Shown here piece by piece: positions 32,126 through 35,310 of a stretch of DNA of 35,310 nt (within the stretch, counting starts at the first letter, position 1; each line of letters begins with the position of its first letter). The notes beneath the pieces are model-generated. The model did not search any database and was not told the origin of the DNA. It saw nothing but the letters and a program-made list of their open reading frames with translations. The stretch comes from an uncultured Alphaproteobacteria bacterium (lineage in GTDB: Bacteria > Pseudomonadota > Alphaproteobacteria > HIMB59 > GCA-002718135): positions 1-35,310 of the forward strand of contig CACGUF010000003.1 in the NCBI GenBank assembly GCA_902576125.1. Direction: 5' to 3'. The translations under genes and the position numbers were made by a program.

Positions 32126-32575
32126 TCAAACCTCTAAATAATAATTATAATATTCTGTGTCTCTTTTATAATCAAGTGATACATACAAAGATTGTGCTTT
32201 TTTATTATTTGTAGCAGTAGATAATTCAACTATTTTAATTCTTTTTTTTACAGCATAATCTTTTGCTTTTAACATAAGTTTTCTACCATAACCTAATCTT
32301 CTATATTTTTGATTAACATAAAGGTCATATAAAATTAATTTTTTATTAATATTCAATGAATCAAAGGTTTCGTATAGTTGAACAAATCCAGCAGCTTCTA
32401 ATGAATTTGAATAACAAATAAAAATAGTAGATTCTTTATTTAAAATTCTTTGCTTAATATAATTTGTCGATGCTTTTAGGTTTGATTTATATTTATAAAA
32501 TTGTCTATATAAATCAAATAGGTGTCCAACATCTTTAACGTGTTTAGAAGTTGCTTTTATAATTTTAATTTTCAT
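32126..32575 (-). CDS. GNAT-family N-acetyltransferase
   Basis: The 149-residue protein has the GNAT acetyl-CoA-binding motif A in QKYRRLGYGRKLMLKAKDYA (about 90-109), with the R/Q-x-x-G-x-G/A core. The C-terminal ELSTATNNKKAQSLYVSLDY is the usual motif B. Small single-domain members acetylate amines of small molecules, antibiotics or proteins. It starts inside the MFS gene (11-base overlap) and ends 1 base before the HD gene, so all four genes at 31555-35128 are co-translated. An amine substrate would fit with the transaminase in the operon, but the specific acceptor cannot be deduced. Confidence 0.83.
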   Translation of the reverse strand: MKIKIIKATSKHVKDVGHLFDLYRQFYKYKSNLKASTNYIKQRILNKESTIFICYSNSLEAAGFVQLYETFDSLNINKKLILYDLYVNQKYRRLGYGRKLMLKAKDYAVKKRIKIVELSTATNNKKAQSLYVSLDYKRDTEYYNYYLEV

Positions 32576-33749
32576 TTTTTTTAAACAATGATCTAGTTAT
32601 TCCAAATATTATACAAGCAATTACAAAACTTGACAAAGTATAAATAAATCCAGGGTTTCCATATATATTCATATTAAAGCCAACTATAATTGGCCCTAAA
32701 TATTCCCCTAATTCATAAATAATTATAAAGAGTGATGTAGCAAAAGCTATATCAGCTAGATTAATCCTCTCTCCTAAATAAGCGAGTGTTACAGTATAAA
32801 GGCTGGTAGATGCAAATCCGCTTATCATTAGAGCAAGAATAATTAGATATGGATTTGAATTAGAAAAGTTTAATAACATTAACCAACAAATATGAGAGAA
32901 TAATAATAAAAAAATAATTATTCTTTTGTTAAAATTATCAGATAATGCTCCTATAAAAGGCTGACAGAGTACGCCAAATATTCCGCCTATAAATATATAC
33001 AAACCAATTTGTTTATCTGTAAAAAAATCATTAATCATAAAAGCAGGGAACAAAGCTAAAAAAGAAGAGTCTTCTATTCCCGCACAAAATATAGCAAAAA
33101 ATACAAAAGGTGATATTGCAAGTATTGAAAATTTCATTTTAGAAGATTGTTCTGGAATAATAACTTGGTTAACATATTTTTTTATGCTTATTAGACTTAA
33201 AATTTTAAATCCTACTAGTATCATGCATACTATTAAAGGTATCCTGCTAGATGTTCCAAGCACTCCAACAATCAATGGACCAAGTGCCAAACCTGTTGTT
33301 ACAGATGAGTTATAAATACCTATAGATTTACCTCTATTAGAATTATTAGATACAATATTAACCCAAGTATCCATTGTCATCCATGTTAAACCACCCATAA
33401 TACCAAATATAAAAAAACACATTGATAAATTGATTGGATGAAAAAACTCAAGCATTAATATGATACATAACCCTTGAGTTACCGCTGATATAAAAATTAT
33501 TTTATAAAAACCAAATTTTTTTAAAAGTTTAGTGACAAAAAATCCTGAGAATATTAGTCCTAATGGACCAAAAGAGGCGATAGAACCAATTAAAAATTCT
33601 GAATAACCTGCATATTTCTGAAGTATAACTAATACAGTATAAAAATAACTAATTATTATACCTGTACAAAAAGCAACTAATGATAAATATTTTATACTTG
33701 AGTTTACAATATTGAAGTCTAAATAGTTTTTTAAACTATTTAGAATCAT
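32565..33749 (-). CDS. Major facilitator superfamily transporter
   Basis: This 394-residue protein has about twelve hydrophobic helices. The MFS loop between helices 2 and 3 is recognisable (GFFVTKLLKKFGFYK). A GIMGGLTWMTMDTWVN segment and SNNSNRGKSIGIYNSSVTTGLALGPLIVG resemble YcaD-like transporters, and the second half has GALSDNFNKR. It probably moves a small metabolite across the inner membrane by proton coupling. It overlaps the transaminase by 4 bases (ATGA) and the GNAT gene by 11, so it belongs to the operon. Whether it imports the transaminase substrate or exports a product is not visible. Confidence 0.87.
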   Translation of the reverse strand: MILNSLKNYLDFNIVNSSIKYLSLVAFCTGIIISYFYTVLVILQKYAGYSEFLIGSIASFGPLGLIFSGFFVTKLLKKFGFYKIIFISAVTQGLCIILMLEFFHPINLSMCFFIFGIMGGLTWMTMDTWVNIVSNNSNRGKSIGIYNSSVTTGLALGPLIVGVLGTSSRIPLIVCMILVGFKILSLISIKKYVNQVIIPEQSSKMKFSILAISPFVFFAIFCAGIEDSSFLALFPAFMINDFFTDKQIGLYIFIGGIFGVLCQPFIGALSDNFNKRIIIFLLLFSHICWLMLLNFSNSNPYLIILALMISGFASTSLYTVTLAYLGERINLADIAFATSLFIIIYELGEYLGPIIVGFNMNIYGNPGFIYTLSSFVIACIIFGITRSLFKKNEN

Positions 33750-35128
33750 TTAGTTTGAGACCAGAGCCCCTCGTTTTTTAATTGGTCAATTGTGTTTGAA
33801 ATTGCCTGATATAACTTTTCAGTAAGCTCATTAATTTGTTCTTTATTTATAATCAGAGCAGGTGAGAGTACGCAAATATGATAAAGAGGTCTAATTATAA
33901 GACCTAATTTAATGGATTCTTCATCAATTCTAGATCCTATTGCTTTATCTAAAACTAGTGCTTCCTTGCTGTCTTTATTAATAACACATTCAATACCAGC
34001 CATTAGACCCTTGCCTCGTATATCTCCTACTATTGGCAGTTCATATAATGAGTTAAGTTTTTCAAAAAAATAGGGTTCAATTTCTTTTACATGTTCTAAG
34101 ATCTTGTCTCTTTTAAGAATTTCTATATTTTTTAGTGCAGCAGCACAACATGCTGGATGTCCAGAGTAGGTATATCCATGAAAAAACAAAGATGAGTCAT
34201 CTTTTAAATTAGCTATCAACTTATTTGAAAACAACACTGCTCCTAAAGGTAAATAACCTGATGTAATACCTTTTGCACAAGTTATAATATCTGGCACAAC
34301 ACCAAAAATTTCTTCTGAGGAGAAAAAATGACCCAGCCGCCCAAATCCAGTCACTACTTCATCAGCTATAAAAATAATTTGATTTTTTTTACATACATCA
34401 TAAATTTTTTTAAAATATCCATCAGGAGGCACAATACACCCTCCAGATGCAAGCACAGGTTCAGCGATAAAAGCTGCAACATTTTCAGCGCCAAGTTCTT
34501 CAATTTTTTGTTCGAATTCTTTTATTAGTTCATTGCAAAATTCTTCAACAGTTTGATCTTTTTTTCTTCTATAAGGTAAAGGTGAACTTAAATGATGAAT
34601 AAAATTTTTTTCAAAATCAAAACTATTTTTTTCTCTGTCTTTACCAGTAATTGATCCAGTTAAATAGGTGCTACCATGGTAAGCTTTATCCCTTGTAATA
34701 ATATGTTTTTTATTTGGTCTGCCCAATATATTGTTATAAAACATTACAAATCTTAGTGCTGTTTCATTGGCTGTTGAGCCGTCAGAGGTAAAAAAAACTG
34801 TATTTAAATCTCCTGGAGATAGATCTGCTAGTACTGAGGCTAATTCTGCAGAAACTTCATTTGACTCAGAAAAAGGACTACAGTAATCCATTTTTTCAAT
34901 CTGATTTTTAATTGCTTCCCCAATTTCTTTATTTCCATGACCAATATTATTACACCACATTCCACCTGGGCCATCGATGAATTTATTACCATTTTCATCA
35001 TACAAATAGATATTATCAGATTTAGTTATTAATTTTCTATTATAAGTACCTCTACTATTAAAATCTTCATAAGGATGAAGTACCAGTTTATCTTTTTCAT
35101 AAATTTCTGAGATATAATCATTTTTCAT
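33746..35128 (-). CDS. Class III (omega-amino acid:pyruvate type) aminotransferase
   Basis: The 460-residue fold-type I enzyme has the class III signature with PLP lysine K286 in ITCAKGITSGYLPLGA and D256 in FIADEVVTGFGR. FDSDGSTANE-like binding (FFTSDGSTANETA, about 112-124) and YHGSTYLTGS (150-159) are also typical. FIDGPGGMWCNNIGHGN near the N-terminus is the substrate-entrance loop of the omega-amine:pyruvate group that acts on taurine, beta-alanine, putrescine or aromatic amines. It moves a terminal amino group of a small omega-amine to pyruvate or a 2-oxo acid. It is the first gene of the four-gene minus-strand operon with MFS, GNAT and HD genes. Specificity is unknown; a 2-aminoethylphosphonate transaminase (class V) it is not. 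Confidence 0.85.
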   Translation of the reverse strand: MKNDYISEIYEKDKLVLHPYEDFNSRGTYNRKLITKSDNIYLYDENGNKFIDGPGGMWCNNIGHGNKEIGEAIKNQIEKMDYCSPFSESNEVSAELASVLADLSPGDLNTVFFTSDGSTANETALRFVMFYNNILGRPNKKHIITRDKAYHGSTYLTGSITGKDREKNSFDFEKNFIHHLSSPLPYRRKKDQTVEEFCNELIKEFEQKIEELGAENVAAFIAEPVLASGGCIVPPDGYFKKIYDVCKKNQIIFIADEVVTGFGRLGHFFSSEEIFGVVPDIITCAKGITSGYLPLGAVLFSNKLIANLKDDSSLFFHGYTYSGHPACCAAALKNIEILKRDKILEHVKEIEPYFFEKLNSLYELPIVGDIRGKGLMAGIECVINKDSKEALVLDKAIGSRIDEESIKLGLIIRPLYHICVLSPALIINKEQINELTEKLYQAISNTIDQLKNEGLWSQTK

Positions 35129-35185
35129 TATAAAAATACAGTATCATTCGCTGAATAAGCATTCAATGAAAATTGTATATTTTTA

Positions 35186-35310
35186 TTACTTATCTTGCCA
35201 TTTAGGATCAGTTTTTTTCACAAATGAAGATGCACCTTCTTTTAAATCCTGACTGCCATAGACTTTTTTAACAGTTTCTAACGATCTTAGAATTTCAAAA
35301 GAAGGTATTT
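35186..35310 (-). CDS. Enoyl-CoA hydratase/isomerase (crotonase) family, C-terminal end (cut by window edge)
   Basis: The frame enters at the right edge and ends at a TAA at 35188-35186. The visible 40 residues end in KVYGSQDLKEGASSFVKKTDPKWQDK. The pattern S-x-D-x-x-EG-x-x-x-F-x-x-K-x-x-P-x-W is the classic C-terminus of crotonase-fold enoyl-CoA hydratases. It is in the same orientation as the aminotransferase, 57 bases upstream of it, and could be part of the same transcription unit. A crotonobetainyl-CoA hydratase (CaiD-like) role is conceivable in this neighbourhood but cannot be judged from this fragment. Confidence 0.75.
   Translation of the reverse strand, partial: IPSFEILRSLETVKKVYGSQDLKEGASSFVKKTDPKWQDK

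Noticed and set aside
35152..35165. Short inverted repeat (TGAAT/ATTCA) between the crotonase end and the aminotransferase
   Set aside because: A five-base AT-rich stem without a T run in the direction of transcription is too weak to call a terminator.
1..35310. Mobile elements, CRISPR arrays, tRNA or rRNA genes
   Set aside because: No transposase or integrase motifs, no regularly spaced direct repeats and no recognisable tRNA or rRNA sequence were found by eye on either strand.

Overview
The window is very AT-rich, densely coding and free of rRNA, tRNA, CRISPR arrays, insertion sequences and prophage genes. No gene-free stretch reaches 300 bases; the longest, about 110 bases, lies just upstream of the regulator at 26770. 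Many genes overlap by 1-11 bases or sit within a few bases of each other. These traits, together with the osmolyte and quaternary-amine genes and an alphaproteobacterial-type short-chain acyl-CoA regulator, suggest a streamlined marine alphaproteobacterium such as Pelagibacterales (SAR11) or the HIMB59/AEGEAN-169 type. That placement is an inference; there is no marker gene here.

Region 1 (about 1-14000) is a surface-sugar island. It opens with a truncated YdjC/ChbG-type deacetylase. A plus-strand operon follows: a family-2 glycosyltransferase, an RfbH/AscC-type 3-dehydratase, a short-chain dehydrogenase/reductase (SDR) and an RmlC/AscE-type epimerase. This looks like part of a CDP-3,6-dideoxyhexose (ascarylose-like) pathway. 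Converging on it is a five-gene minus-strand operon: a B12/radical-SAM enzyme, a DprE1-like FAD oxidase, a LegB-type SDR, a sugar nucleotidyltransferase and a GtrB-type polyprenyl-phosphate glycosyltransferase. Divergent from that operon are a WecA-type phosphosugar transferase, another family-2 glycosyltransferase, a small LAB_N membrane protein, MmsA (methylmalonate-semialdehyde dehydrogenase) and a UDP-glucuronate 4-epimerase.

Region 2 (about 14000-26440) is dominated by quaternary-amine and osmolyte genes. It holds a class V PLP enzyme, a class II aldolase, an aldehyde dehydrogenase, a gamma-butyrobetaine hydroxylase-like oxygenase and an EamA transporter. Next comes a ProX-ProW-ProV betaine-type ABC transporter with a strong hairpin between proX and proW. 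It is followed by an SDR, a BetA-like choline dehydrogenase and an aldo/keto reductase.

Region 3 (about 26480-35310) starts with a 58-codon reading frame divergent from a ScfR-type regulator, with repeated GTAAA-type motifs between them. It then has a carnitine-to-glycine-betaine set (dehydrocarnitine cleavage enzyme, L-carnitine dehydrogenase and, divergently, a betainyl-CoA thioesterase). Last is a minus-strand operon of class III aminotransferase, MFS transporter, GNAT acetyltransferase and an HD-domain protein that resembles the PhnZ/TmpB mixed-valent di-iron oxygenases. The C-terminus of an enoyl-CoA hydratase lies at the right edge.

Read together, regions 2 and 3 could import quaternary amines and convert choline, gamma-butyrobetaine, carnitine and perhaps trimethylammonioethylphosphonate to glycine betaine. 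The individual family assignments are mostly firm; the integrated pathway is inference.
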